64,000 nucleotides of DNA from assembly GCF_000170855.1 (NCBI RefSeq), contig NZ_ABCQ01000010.1:1-64000 (forward strand), read 5' to 3'. The notes under the pieces are model-generated. The model was given only the letters and a program-made list of their open reading frames with translations, did not search any database and had not been told where the DNA came from. This document shows, piece by piece, positions 53,862 through 62,979 of the stretch. The DNA comes from Moritella sp. PE36 (GTDB taxonomy: Bacteria; Pseudomonadota; Gammaproteobacteria; Enterobacterales; Moritellaceae). The position numbers and the translations under genes were made by a program. Position 1 is the stretch's first letter. Every line of letters begins with the position of its first letter.

Positions 53862-55085
53862 TTATTTAGAGTCATGCGAGTGTAAGACTAAAATAGGGTT
53901 TATTTTTATATACCTATGTCGGCTATGCGTTAATATCAGCGCAATAGCTAAACCTGTGAGTAGATAGAAGATCCCCAAACTTGTCTGATTGTTGATCAAA
54001 TGTTTGATTAAAAAACCGCCGACCAGTCCGGCAAGACACATCTGTACCGATCCCGATAATGCCGACACCGCACCGACTTGTTTACTGTGTGGCGAGAGTA
54101 ACATGCTTATCGACAATGGGAAGCTGATCCCTTGTGCAATGGCGAGTAGGGTAAAACCAAAGATAAGGTTGACTAGCGACATGTCATTAAAGACTAACCA
54201 ACAGCCTGCGATCATCATGATACTTGAGGCGAGATACATCAGTTGATTGGTGGTAAAGCGTTTATTTAATCGATTTAACAGCAAACTACCCACTAGCAGC
54301 CCGGCAGACGGGATGATCATCACTTCACCATAATCAGCGGCACTGAGTTTTAACCCTTCCTGTAATAAAAAGGGCAGTAGTGACACAGAGACTAGACTCG
54401 CTAAGTAACCGATCCAGTTATAGCTTGCTGATGAAATGACTTGGTAGTTTCTTGATAAATGCCAATAACCACGGAGTGTTTCTTTTAGTTTAAATTTTGT
54501 TACTGCATGAGGCAGTGTTTCAGGCAGGATAAAGTAGCCCAAGGTGAAAATAGCCAATAAATAAACTAATACAAAGCTAAACACGGATTGCCAGCCAAAA
54601 TGCCATGCTACCCAGCCGCCAACAACAGGCGAGAGAATCGGTAATATGGATGCCGTTATTGACATATAAGACAGCGCTTGTGTTAACTGACTACCACTGT
54701 AACTGTCGCGGATCACACTGCGACCTAATACCGATGCACTACCTGCGCCTAAACCTTGTAATAACCGACCGGCAATCAGAGCGGTATAACTGTCTGGTAA
54801 TAACACACACATGAGGGTACCAGCCAAATAAATACCTTGACCGAGTAAAAATACCGGGCGCCGACCGATAGCATCAGACAAAGGGCCATAAAAAAGTTGT
54901 GATAATCCAAACCCGAGTAAAAACAGGGTGACAAGCTGCTGTACGTCGGCTTGAGAGACTCCCAGATCACGGCTTATTAATGGCAATGAAGGCAGATAAA
55001 TACTGACACCGACTTGTCCTGTAGCAATGATCATCATGGCCAACGCAAGTGGGATTTTGTTAAATTTGGTTTTATTTATATTCAT
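53862..55085 (-). CDS. Bcr/CflA-type multidrug MFS transporter
   Basis: A 12-helix drug/H+ antiporter of about 407 residues. The family motif in loop 2-3 is G-P-L-S-D-A-I-G-R-R-P-V, with V-G-V-S-I-Y-L-P-S-L-P and the helix 5 motif (P-I-L-S-P-V-V-G-G-W-V-A) typical of Bcr/CflA. ATG 55085 is preferred (M-N-I-N-K-T), though ATG at 55100 is in frame. It is divergent from a LysR regulator gene, which probably controls it. The next gene downstream on this strand is oleA's neighbour region, with no visible coupling. Confidence 0.9.
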   Translation of the reverse strand: MNINKTKFNKIPLALAMMIIATGQVGVSIYLPSLPLISRDLGVSQADVQQLVTLFLLGFGLSQLFYGPLSDAIGRRPVFLLGQGIYLAGTLMCVLLPDSYTALIAGRLLQGLGAGSASVLGRSVIRDSYSGSQLTQALSYMSITASILPILSPVVGGWVAWHFGWQSVFSFVLVYLLAIFTLGYFILPETLPHAVTKFKLKETLRGYWHLSRNYQVISSASYNWIGYLASLVSVSLLPFLLQEGLKLSAADYGEVMIIPSAGLLVGSLLLNRLNKRFTTNQLMYLASSIMMIAGCWLVFNDMSLVNLIFGFTLLAIAQGISFPLSISMLLSPHSKQVGAVSALSGSVQMCLAGLVGGFLIKHLINNQTSLGIFYLLTGLAIALILTHSRHRYIKINPILVLHSHDSK

Positions 55086-55220
55086 GTAGTGAGTGTACAT
55101 TAGTGCTATATAAATGATAATGGCTATAATTGGAACATCATTAAGTCTAATTAGGACTTAATGATGCTTGCGAATTTGTATAGTATATTTGTGTCAGTAT
55201 GTAAAACAAATGGGAGACTT

Positions 55221-56135
55221 ATGGATTGGATCATGTGTGTACGCAGTTATATTAAGGTGGTTGAGGAAGGTAGCTTTAACGGCGCGGCTTATCAGCTTAA
55301 TACGACAGGCTCTGCGATCAGTAAACGCATCAACTGGTTAGAAGATAAAGTTGGCGTGCAGTTACTTAAGCGAACCACGCGATCATTAGACCAAACAGAA
55401 GCGGGTCAGTTATTTTATCAGCGATCCAGATTGCAACTTGATCAATGGATGTCGCTGGTGGACGAGGCGCGTTCAATTAATCAAACACCTACTGGGATAT
55501 TAAAGATTGGCGCGACGACCGCTGTTGGTTCTAAGTTCATCATTAAATACCTCAATGACTTTTTACTGATGTATCCAAAAATTAAAATACAACTGCTGAC
55601 AACATCTCCTGGGCAAATGCCTGAAGCTTACGTTGATGTATTTATTAGCCGGGATTTAGAACAATTAAATACCCACAGTTATAAAGCCATTGAGTTGTTT
55701 AAAAATGACGCTAAGTTTTTTGCGTCCCCAGACTATATCGAAAAATACGGTAAGCCTGAAAGTATTGCTGATCTTGAATCGCATAACATGCTCATCTGGG
55801 GTGAAAGACCGATACGAGAAGTGAAACTCTCAACGGGCAATCGTATTACTCTGCGAGGAAATTTTGCCACGACTAATCCTGAAGCTTTATATTACGGGGC
55901 AAAATGCGGTATGGGCGTATTACTCGCCAGTCAAAAAATGCTTGAAGACTTGACCGAGGTGGGGGATCTGATTCCGGTATTACCTGAACTCTCTGTCGAC
56001 CATGGTTCTGTGTGTGCTTATTACCCAACGCTTGATTATGAGCATACCCGTACTCAGTTGTTTATTAAATATCTAAAAGAACGAATACGAAATCAGGAAT
56101 TAAATTCGGTGGATCCTGCTATTTTGCAGTGTTAA
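55221..56135 (+). CDS. LysR-family transcriptional regulator
   Basis: A 304-residue regulator with an N-terminal LysR helix-turn-helix (F-N-G-A-A-Y-Q-L-N-T-T-G-S-A-I-S-K-R-I-N-W-L-E) and a C-terminal effector-binding domain (L-K-I-G-A-T-T-A-V-G-S-K-F). I start at ATG 55221 with a GGGAGA ribosome-binding site. The frame is open for 20 more codons. It is divergent from the Bcr/CflA pump across about 135 bases, the usual layout for a LysR-type regulator and its target. The effector is unknown. Confidence 0.92.
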   Translation: MDWIMCVRSYIKVVEEGSFNGAAYQLNTTGSAISKRINWLEDKVGVQLLKRTTRSLDQTEAGQLFYQRSRLQLDQWMSLVDEARSINQTPTGILKIGATTAVGSKFIIKYLNDFLLMYPKIKIQLLTTSPGQMPEAYVDVFISRDLEQLNTHSYKAIELFKNDAKFFASPDYIEKYGKPESIADLESHNMLIWGERPIREVKLSTGNRITLRGNFATTNPEALYYGAKCGMGVLLASQKMLEDLTEVGDLIPVLPELSVDHGSVCAYYPTLDYEHTRTQLFIKYLKERIRNQELNSVDPAILQC

Positions 56136-56240
56136 AAGTTGTATAAATATGTTTTGGTGGCCTTTTAGTTTCAGGTGTTTGGAGTAGTCGATGTTTCATG
56201 CTAATAATATCTTTTTTGTGGTATTAAGGAATATATACTT

Positions 56241-57650
56241 ATGTCAGATAGTTCATCACGTTATTCATCCCTTGCACTTGTTAAAGAAATTGAGTCACCA
56301 GAAAATCCTGGAGGACTAGAAAAGCGTGTTGCATTGATACCGAGTGATGTAGGTCAACTTGTCCAATCTGGTATTAAAGTTTATGTTGAGCATGGTGCTG
56401 GCGACGGGGTTGGTTTTAGTGATGACGAATATGTAAAAAATAACGCTATCATGCAAACGGCAGAACAAATTTATGTCAATAAATCACTGATCATAAAATT
56501 CAAAGGCCCTGCGCTTGCCTCTGTAGAGCAAATGAGTGAAGGCTGTACGTTATTCTGTATGGCTCATTTTAGTTCTTACCCAGATCGCGCTAAATTACTG
56601 CAAGATAGACGTATTAATGTGATTGCGATGGAAGATATTTGTGAGTCTCCTAAGCATGAACCCGATCATAAGATCCTTGCTCGTGTGGCGATGAATGCCG
56701 CATTAACCCCTTTTATCAATGCTCAAACTATCGGTGACTTGCAAGTTCGAGTTATCGGTTGGAGTGAACGACTACGCGGTGGTATTAAGCGCGCAGGAAA
56801 TCGTTCTCCAGCTTCATTGCAGGTCATTCAACCAACACTTGCATTTGACGAACTTGATGCTGTAGGCCCTAATGCATTGTATTTCTATGACAGTCAGAGT
56901 TTTAACGATAAGCAAGACATATTGCTACAGCTACACAATGCGGGTACCCATCTTTTTGATTTGAGTGAATTTGAGCGTGAACACGGACAACAAGCAATGT
57001 CAGCTTACCGAGACAGTCACCCACCGCAAAAATTTGGTTTACGTCGTATCCAGTGTTTACACGAAACGGGTCAAGCTGGTGCCAGATATGGCTTGTCGTT
57101 ATTGAAAGAGCATAAACCGTCTGTGGATGTCGCGAACATCAAAGCGGTGATCCTTGGTTATGGTAATGTGGGACAGGGTGCTCTGGATGAATTGCATCAA
57201 CAAGGTGTCAAAAATATCCATGTATTAGGTCGCGCTCAAACAGCCAAAGAGAGCATCGGCTATTGGCTAAAAGATGCTGATATCGTGGTGAATGGTGCTG
57301 AACAGCCTGCTGAGCTTAGAGGCAAGAATTTTTTAATCAGTAATCAGGATGTGAAAACGTTAATACCTGAAAATTCGGTTGTTATCGATTTAGTCGGTGG
57401 CAGTGCGACTAACCGTAGTCCGGTAGAGCCTGTGATCAGCTGTAGTTTCTTAACTCAGCCTTACTTTATTCAAGACGGCGTGTTGATCTCATCCTTATGG
57501 GGTTGGCCTATGATGGGCATGATGCGTGAAACGGCTATTCGCTATTCAGGTCAAATCACCGATGTATTGATTGGTCGTGAAAAATTGATTGATGGGCTAG
57601 ATAAGCTAACACCGGGTGTAAAAATCGCTCTGGTTTGTGGTCCTTTTTAA
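56241..57650 (+). CDS. Alanine dehydrogenase/transhydrogenase-family protein (saccharopine-dehydrogenase-like)
   Basis: The 469-residue protein has the AlaDH/PNT N-terminal signature (L-V-K-E-I-E-S-P-E...E-K-R-V-A-L-I-P-S-D-V-G-Q-L). Its NAD-binding domain holds V-I-L-G-Y-G-N-V-G-Q-G-A near residue 305. An insert around residues 165-270 makes it longer than alanine dehydrogenase (about 370), as in the lysine-2-oxoglutarate-reductase-like group. I cannot name the substrate. The gene is solitary and ends at a hairpin (57658-57676) shared with the convergent I9-like gene. Confidence 0.78.
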   Translation: MSDSSSRYSSLALVKEIESPENPGGLEKRVALIPSDVGQLVQSGIKVYVEHGAGDGVGFSDDEYVKNNAIMQTAEQIYVNKSLIIKFKGPALASVEQMSEGCTLFCMAHFSSYPDRAKLLQDRRINVIAMEDICESPKHEPDHKILARVAMNAALTPFINAQTIGDLQVRVIGWSERLRGGIKRAGNRSPASLQVIQPTLAFDELDAVGPNALYFYDSQSFNDKQDILLQLHNAGTHLFDLSEFEREHGQQAMSAYRDSHPPQKFGLRRIQCLHETGQAGARYGLSLLKEHKPSVDVANIKAVILGYGNVGQGALDELHQQGVKNIHVLGRAQTAKESIGYWLKDADIVVNGAEQPAELRGKNFLISNQDVKTLIPENSVVIDLVGGSATNRSPVEPVISCSFLTQPYFIQDGVLISSLWGWPMMGMMRETAIRYSGQITDVLIGREKLIDGLDKLTPGVKIALVCGPF

Positions 57651-57657
57651 TCACAAC

Positions 57658-57676
57658 GCCCCACGCATGGTGGGGC
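57658..57676. terminator. Short hairpin between convergent genes
   Basis: GCCCCAC (57658-57664) pairs with GTGGGGC (57670-57676) around GCATG. It lies between the dehydrogenase stop and the I9-like stop and is followed by TGATTATTATT. It probably terminates the plus-strand gene. Confidence 0.6.
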
Positions 57677-57682
57677 TGATTA

Positions 57683-58036
57683 TTATTGTGAATAAAAACT
57701 GCGTGTTGGCTCTAGTTCAACATATTCAATAACAGTATTTTCAACCAATTCCTGAATGGACTGCTTATTTGCAAATACAATCAGTATGTTACGCGTTGGT
57801 ATCACATCAACGATAGCGAGTTCATGTTTCTTCACTAGTGCTGTCGCTGCGTCTTCGCCTCCCTTTTGGTATTTCACATAATACCGATTCAACCTGTTTT
57901 CCTTTGTCATGTCGATTATGTTTGTTGACTCTGTCACTGGTGTGGACTGATGTGAATAACTCACCGGGACCACGAGTACCAGAGCCAAGCAAATACTGAG
58001 ATATCGAATTTTAAAACGAGTCCCTTGTTTTGCCAT
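57683..58036 (-). CDS. Stand-alone inhibitor I9/subtilase propeptide-like protein
   Basis: The 117-residue protein has a signal peptide (to about V-S-Y-S-H) and an I9-type fold: R-Y-Y-V-K-Y-Q-K-G-G early and I-E-Y-V-E-L-E-P-T-R-S-F at the end. The same two blocks occur in the prodomain of the adjacent subtilase (K-Y-I-V-K-F-K and V-E-Y-V-E-F-D-P-P-R-F). Free I9 proteins can fold or inhibit subtilases in trans. The gene lies nine bases after the protease stop on the same strand, so the two are co-transcribed. It probably controls that enzyme (inference). Confidence 0.8.
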   Translation of the reverse strand: MAKQGTRFKIRYLSICLALVLVVPVSYSHQSTPVTESTNIIDMTKENRLNRYYVKYQKGGEDAATALVKKHELAIVDVIPTRNILIVFANKQSIQELVENTVIEYVELEPTRSFYSQ

Positions 58037-58045
58037 AATGGCTCC

Positions 58046-60406
58046 TTATTGGAAGTTTAATCCCCAGCCTTCTAGGCTCCCTGTATCTTGACTGCTCGTA
58101 TCGACGATCTTTAATTGCCAACGACCCTTTGATTCATTGCCTGAGAAGTCAACATCATAAGTTGTATTTAGATTTCTATCTGAACCACCGCTATTGTTGT
58201 GCAGTATAGCCTTGGTACCTGTTGGTGACGTCAATGTTACTTTTAAATCACCAATGTAGCTGTGTTTGATATCTAGCTGAATATTCACCATTCCTGCATC
58301 ACCAATACGTTTAACATCGATGTTACTGACTACGCCGAAAGATGAATTATCTGGGATAACGACTCTTGTACTATTGGCATAATCTGTCGCACCGTTAGCA
58401 TTTTTATAAGTCGCGGTCAGTGACGCACCATCGTACTTTTCGTAGCCATAGACAAGCACTTGGTATTGGCCTGTTTGAACGTTATCAATACTACAAACTT
58501 CACTATTTCCTTCAGTCCAAGAGCGACAATCATAATCCTTTGTTGTTGGCAAACCGTTAAACAACACGTAAAGGTCTGCATCACCTGAGCCTCCACCCAT
58601 GGTGAACGTTAATGCCGTTGCATTAGCAGGAACGTCAATATTATAAAGAGTGCTTGAACGACTGCCACCTGAAATTGGCGATTTTGCTATGCCGTTTTCC
58701 AATCTCATGTCACCGTTATTATTACCTCCGTCTGGACCATCACAACTTACATCTAGATAGTCATTTGCCGCTGTCGCATTAATCAATCCATAGCCGGTTC
58801 TGTTGTCTCGACCTACAACATCTATATCCGTTGCTGATGCTTTTAATGCAGAGCGAATCTGTGTTGCACTACATTGAGGGTGATAGCTCCAAACAAGACC
58901 CGCGACACCTACTGCATGTGGTGTCGCCATAGAGGTCCCATTATAATATTGATAGTCTTCACCTGTCGTTGTAGACACCGTGACGTCTTGTTCTAGCATT
59001 GCTGATAGTTCAAGGCCAAGGGCTCTATCGACTGAAACCGAAACGATTGGATAAGTATTGTTGTCATCTAATACAAACGGGTTTTGCAGACCAGATAAGG
59101 CATCATTACTATAGATTATAGCGGCTTGGGCGCCTGCGTTATGACAAGCTTTTACAGGATCAATTTCTGGTCGATAACCAGTACGTTGATTCTCAATACG
59201 CTCAGTTAGACAAACTTTCCCTGTCATGTCACCACAGTTATAACGGTTGTCTGAAATATCGCAGCGTGCGAGTTGCCCTGTATAAGAACCAGCAACAGGA
59301 CTCGACTGATAATTGCCTGTGCCATCAAGCGTTTTGCGGTTGTGCGGAACAATGCCACGGTCAAAATAGCGTTGGCCGTTAATCACAATATCAGACAGGA
59401 CACCTTCGCCAACGGTGACTGTTGATAGAATTGCAACCCCTGGTGCTGCCACTTCAACTTGATCAGTGGCTTGGGAGAATGCGGCGTGGTTGTTTTGATT
59501 ATCTACCGCTGCAATTGACATAACAGAATCGTATGAAGCAGGATAACTGTGTGCGGTGTTCCCAGAATTGCCAGCAGCGGCAATAAGCAGGACACCATTA
59601 TCAGATAGTTCTTGTAGCGCATCACGTTCAGTTCGACTCGACTGACTGCCGCCTAAGCTCATATTGACGACATTGGCACCGTTCAGCGCACAGGTATCAA
59701 TTGCTTTGACTAGACTGGATGAATAACCCCAACCAGATTCATTGAATACTTTCACAATATGTAAGTTTACATTTTGATTTGGCATTACACCTACAACACC
59801 ATCACCATTGGCTATCGCAGCGATGGTGCCCGCAACATGAGTGCCATGAGCATTATGATTACCTGGAGCGTTCCAACTACCGGTGCCGCTATCATTGGTG
59901 CCTGAGACCTGATTGCCGCTTAGGTCATTGTGAGTAAGATCGTAACCTGAATCGATAATGCAAATAGTCCGATTTCCGGTATTACTGTCGTTTAAGCCTG
60001 CAGCATTAATCGCTCCTTGTCCCCAAGGAATGGACTCACTTAATAAAAAACGAGGCGGGTCGAATTCTACATATTCAACGTCAGTATTAAGCTGTAAATT
60101 CGCAAGTGCTTGCGGTTCAATCTCGACACTATAAAGCGGTTTACTTCCGAGTTTCTCCACTTTTTTAGCGTTTACTCGTTCGAGAATTGATTCTTGAAGT
60201 AGCTTGGCGCCCCAAACGGGATTGAGCCCCATCATAGAAGGCGCATCAACGCTGGTTTCTTTGAATTTAACGATGTATTTTATCGGTAAATCGAGTTCAT
60301 CAAACTGAGGGAAAGCATTTGCATAGCTAATTCCTAAGGTTGAAATAGCTGTCGCTATTGCCATTGAGTTTAATAATTTATTGTTTTTATTGAGTTTGTT
60401 TTTCAT
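58046..60406 (-). CDS. Secreted subtilisin-like S8 protease with PA, pre-peptidase and P domains
   Basis: The 786-residue exported protease has a signal peptide, an I9 prodomain (about 40-118) and a catalytic domain with triad Asp152 (I-I-D-S-G-Y-D), His187 (N-A-H-G-T-H) and Ser492 (N-G-T-S-M-A-T-P). A PA domain (about 350-470) is inserted before the Ser. A PPC-type domain (about 570-670; G-D-A-D-L-Y-V) and a P/proprotein-convertase domain (about 690-786; H-S-Y-I-G-D-L-K-V-T-L) follow. A Fur-box-like palindrome lies about 155 bases upstream, so iron regulation is likely. It is co-transcribed with the I9-like gene. Confidence 0.93.
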   Translation of the reverse strand: MKNKLNKNNKLLNSMAIATAISTLGISYANAFPQFDELDLPIKYIVKFKETSVDAPSMMGLNPVWGAKLLQESILERVNAKKVEKLGSKPLYSVEIEPQALANLQLNTDVEYVEFDPPRFLLSESIPWGQGAINAAGLNDSNTGNRTICIIDSGYDLTHNDLSGNQVSGTNDSGTGSWNAPGNHNAHGTHVAGTIAAIANGDGVVGVMPNQNVNLHIVKVFNESGWGYSSSLVKAIDTCALNGANVVNMSLGGSQSSRTERDALQELSDNGVLLIAAAGNSGNTAHSYPASYDSVMSIAAVDNQNNHAAFSQATDQVEVAAPGVAILSTVTVGEGVLSDIVINGQRYFDRGIVPHNRKTLDGTGNYQSSPVAGSYTGQLARCDISDNRYNCGDMTGKVCLTERIENQRTGYRPEIDPVKACHNAGAQAAIIYSNDALSGLQNPFVLDDNNTYPIVSVSVDRALGLELSAMLEQDVTVSTTTGEDYQYYNGTSMATPHAVGVAGLVWSYHPQCSATQIRSALKASATDIDVVGRDNRTGYGLINATAANDYLDVSCDGPDGGNNNGDMRLENGIAKSPISGGSRSSTLYNIDVPANATALTFTMGGGSGDADLYVLFNGLPTTKDYDCRSWTEGNSEVCSIDNVQTGQYQVLVYGYEKYDGASLTATYKNANGATDYANSTRVVIPDNSSFGVVSNIDVKRIGDAGMVNIQLDIKHSYIGDLKVTLTSPTGTKAILHNNSGGSDRNLNTTYDVDFSGNESKGRWQLKIVDTSSQDTGSLEGWGLNFQ

Positions 60407-60836
60407 GTTGCCCGGTTCCTTATTGAGCGAGAATTATTACCTGCTGCAAAATGGTCGCAATACTTTCCTATTCGACTTGCAGAACCTGAGTTATAGAATT
60501 ATAAAGTTAAATTATCAATGATGAGCATCATTTTAAGCGAGCGTAATCGCATTAAATGGAAATGAAAATGATTTTCATTGACATGTCGTGTGCCTATTTA
60601 TTAGTATTTGTTCTTTGTGTGTTTATTGATCATGTCGATTTGGTTTCTTTTCTAGTATGTGGCTGATTTAAGTGTAAAAATAATTAGAAGGGAATTGTGA
60701 TTCTGGTTGAATGTTGATCAAGTGAGGGGCTGGTTATTTTAGTGGGACGTTAGAATGTGAGGAGGGGGATTATGATTAGAGGAGAGCACGTATCCCTAAG
60801 TATTGACAGGTGATACGTACTTGTTTATCCGTTTAT
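60407..60836. other. 430-base intergenic region upstream of the subtilase gene
   Basis: AT-rich spacer between two minus-strand genes. It contains the Fur-box-like palindrome at 60561-60579. Nothing else is recognised, and no reading frame is supported. Confidence 0.5.
60561..60579. promoter_or_regulatory. Perfect 19-bp Fur-box-like palindrome
   Basis: AATGAAAATGATTTTCATT has exactly complementary 9-base arms (AATGAAAAT / ATTTTCATT) around one central base. It matches the 19-bp Fur consensus closely. It lies about 155 bases upstream of the minus-strand subtilase gene; the gene to the right ends here, so the subtilase/I9 pair is the likely target. Confidence 0.75.
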
Positions 60837-62684
60837 CTAGCAGTCACTGCCATAACGCTGCGTAATATAAATCTCAAAATCATCGCATAATTGACCATCC
60901 GAAATGTTATTATCAGCGATAGTCTCTGCACCATCAACAATGCTAATTTTGGCATTTAAAGCCGCAGGTTCAGTTCGTTTTCGCGCGAGTGCTGCGCTGA
61001 TCTTTTCTTGCTCTTGTAGCCAAGCCTGCTCACTGGTTTTATTGCAAGTATCTGCAAGGTAAGCTGCAGAGAAACCTTCACCGGTTAAACTCCGTAATGT
61101 TGCATCGTGGCTGATACTGTTACCCGGTTTCCAGTAATGCTCGGCCAGTAACGGACCAATTTCAGGATTATCCGTTAAGTAGCCAAATTTATTGATAAAG
61201 TAAGCACGAGTTTGATAAACCGCCATGTGCGCGAGTAGATAGCCTTGGTAAGAACAAGCAGCCTCTTGCGACAATAAGTGCGGTACGGCCAACAATGGAC
61301 GTGGACTTGCTGCTAATCCTAAGATACGTTGTTCAGTATCACGGGCAAGCTGAGTCAAGTATTCAGGCGTTAGTAAGTCCTCATCACAGCTATAAACCGC
61401 CCACTCAAAATAAGGCACCACTAAGATACTGCGTTCTTGATACGCTTTAAACGGCTGTTTTGCGGCAATTAATGCTTGGATAACTGCATCTGGCACCACT
61501 TCACCATCCGCGTTATAAGCATATTGTTTTAACCAATCACCGTCGTTTAATAAACTGTCACAGAACATAGATTGCGTTTCTGCATATGCCATAGAGGTTG
61601 GTGCAAATTCTTGTGAGAAACACGGAGAGTTTAATTTAATATTGGCAAAGTGCGCCGCATGGCCCCCTTCATGGAACAAGGTATTGATGCCATCATAACC
61701 ACTGCCGATTTGGTCTGGTTTAGCGTTACTGGTGAAATTGATTTTACCGGCTTGCCACTTATCTTCAGCATAAAACGATGGGATAGGGCCGTGGCAGAAA
61801 CCATTTTGATATTTACCCGGTCGGTCTAATAAATCCAGGGTCATGTCGGCTTGTGAGTAATCGATATTCAGGCGACCGAATGATTCAATCCAGCGACGTA
61901 ATGATTTTGAGAACGGCACGTAAGGGTCAAGTTGACGTGCGGCATCACCGGCATACATAAAGCTAAAGTTATGGCCTTGAACCGCTCTGTCGCCTTTAGT
62001 TTTGGCTAAGTTTTGGATGCTGTTTTGGTTTTGTTCACGTGTACGTAATTCAAAATCATCCAAAATAGTGAACAATTGCTCTGGTGTCATCTGTTCGGTT
62101 TTATTGACTTTGTAATCAAAGAAGTTACGAAAACCTTGTTGGCGAGCAAAATCGTTACGCTGCTTAACCAGGTCGATATAACCGTTATTTAGCACCCATT
62201 GTTCAAGGTCTAATAATGCTTGATGTGCTGATTGACGTACACCTTCATTATTACTGGTGCGAATATTAGCGGCTAGTACGGTGAGAGAGGCTTGCTGTTT
62301 GTCCCCATTCTCATCATTACAATACATCAGATAATCTTGGCGCTTGGTAAATAATACCGACTCACTGCGTATCAAGGCGGCCATTTTATCTCGGCCTTCG
62401 GCGCTTTCAATTGCATTGGCATCGAAAAAGGCTAACCAACCTTTGAGTCCTTGTACTAGATCATCATCTTCATCGGTTAACTGTAATAGTACGTCAAGGT
62501 TACAACGTGTCGCTTTAATATGACTTGGGTCTGAGATAAATGCACTGAGCTTAGCTTCGGCAGCGGCAAAGCCTTCATGGTCATCGCTGGTGCCCATGTA
62601 AGTTTGCCAGAATAGGTCTTCTTTGCGGCGGTGTAGCGCTAAATAATCATCATTGAGTTGATTAAAATAATCTTGTGGGTTCAA
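60837..62684 (-). CDS. M3-like oligopeptidase
   Basis: The 615-residue cytoplasmic-looking protein (no signal peptide) has the zinc motif H-E-G-G-H (in L-F-H-E-G-G-H-A-A-H-F, near residue 340), with the third ligand Glu expected downstream. The domain shape, with a long helical N terminus and P-S-F-Y-A-E-D-K-W before the active site, fits the M3/M2-type oligopeptidases. These digest short peptides in the cytoplasm. The gene stands alone. The start is an ATG with an AAGGAG ribosome-binding site. Confidence 0.85.
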   Translation of the reverse strand: MNPQDYFNQLNDDYLALHRRKEDLFWQTYMGTSDDHEGFAAAEAKLSAFISDPSHIKATRCNLDVLLQLTDEDDDLVQGLKGWLAFFDANAIESAEGRDKMAALIRSESVLFTKRQDYLMYCNDENGDKQQASLTVLAANIRTSNNEGVRQSAHQALLDLEQWVLNNGYIDLVKQRNDFARQQGFRNFFDYKVNKTEQMTPEQLFTILDDFELRTREQNQNSIQNLAKTKGDRAVQGHNFSFMYAGDAARQLDPYVPFSKSLRRWIESFGRLNIDYSQADMTLDLLDRPGKYQNGFCHGPIPSFYAEDKWQAGKINFTSNAKPDQIGSGYDGINTLFHEGGHAAHFANIKLNSPCFSQEFAPTSMAYAETQSMFCDSLLNDGDWLKQYAYNADGEVVPDAVIQALIAAKQPFKAYQERSILVVPYFEWAVYSCDEDLLTPEYLTQLARDTEQRILGLAASPRPLLAVPHLLSQEAACSYQGYLLAHMAVYQTRAYFINKFGYLTDNPEIGPLLAEHYWKPGNSISHDATLRSLTGEGFSAAYLADTCNKTSEQAWLQEQEKISAALARKRTEPAALNAKISIVDGAETIADNNISDGQLCDDFEIYITQRYGSDC

Positions 62685-62979
62685 AACATCTCCTTGTTAA
62701 AATAGCGTATTACGGTGATAGTACATGTGATGCACTGAATGAATGCATACGCTAATTTACTTTTTATTTAAAATGAAGTAAAAAATACGACTAAATAAAC
62801 ATCCAATGGTTGGCTGTATGTCACACTTTCCGTAAAGCGGGTAACTGTGTGCTGTATTTACACCTTATATACTTTTTTTGGGGAATTATTTAACGCTTAT
62901 CTTGTCCCTTATAAATAAAGCCAATACACTTCTAACCTTATAAATAATATATATTATTAATAACATTTTTAGGACCACT
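62685..62979. other. 295-base divergent intergenic region
   Basis: Divergent spacer between the oligopeptidase and the membrane-protein gene. It is AT-rich, with no recognised operator or RNA gene. An AGGA sequence precedes the ATG at 62980. Confidence 0.4.
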
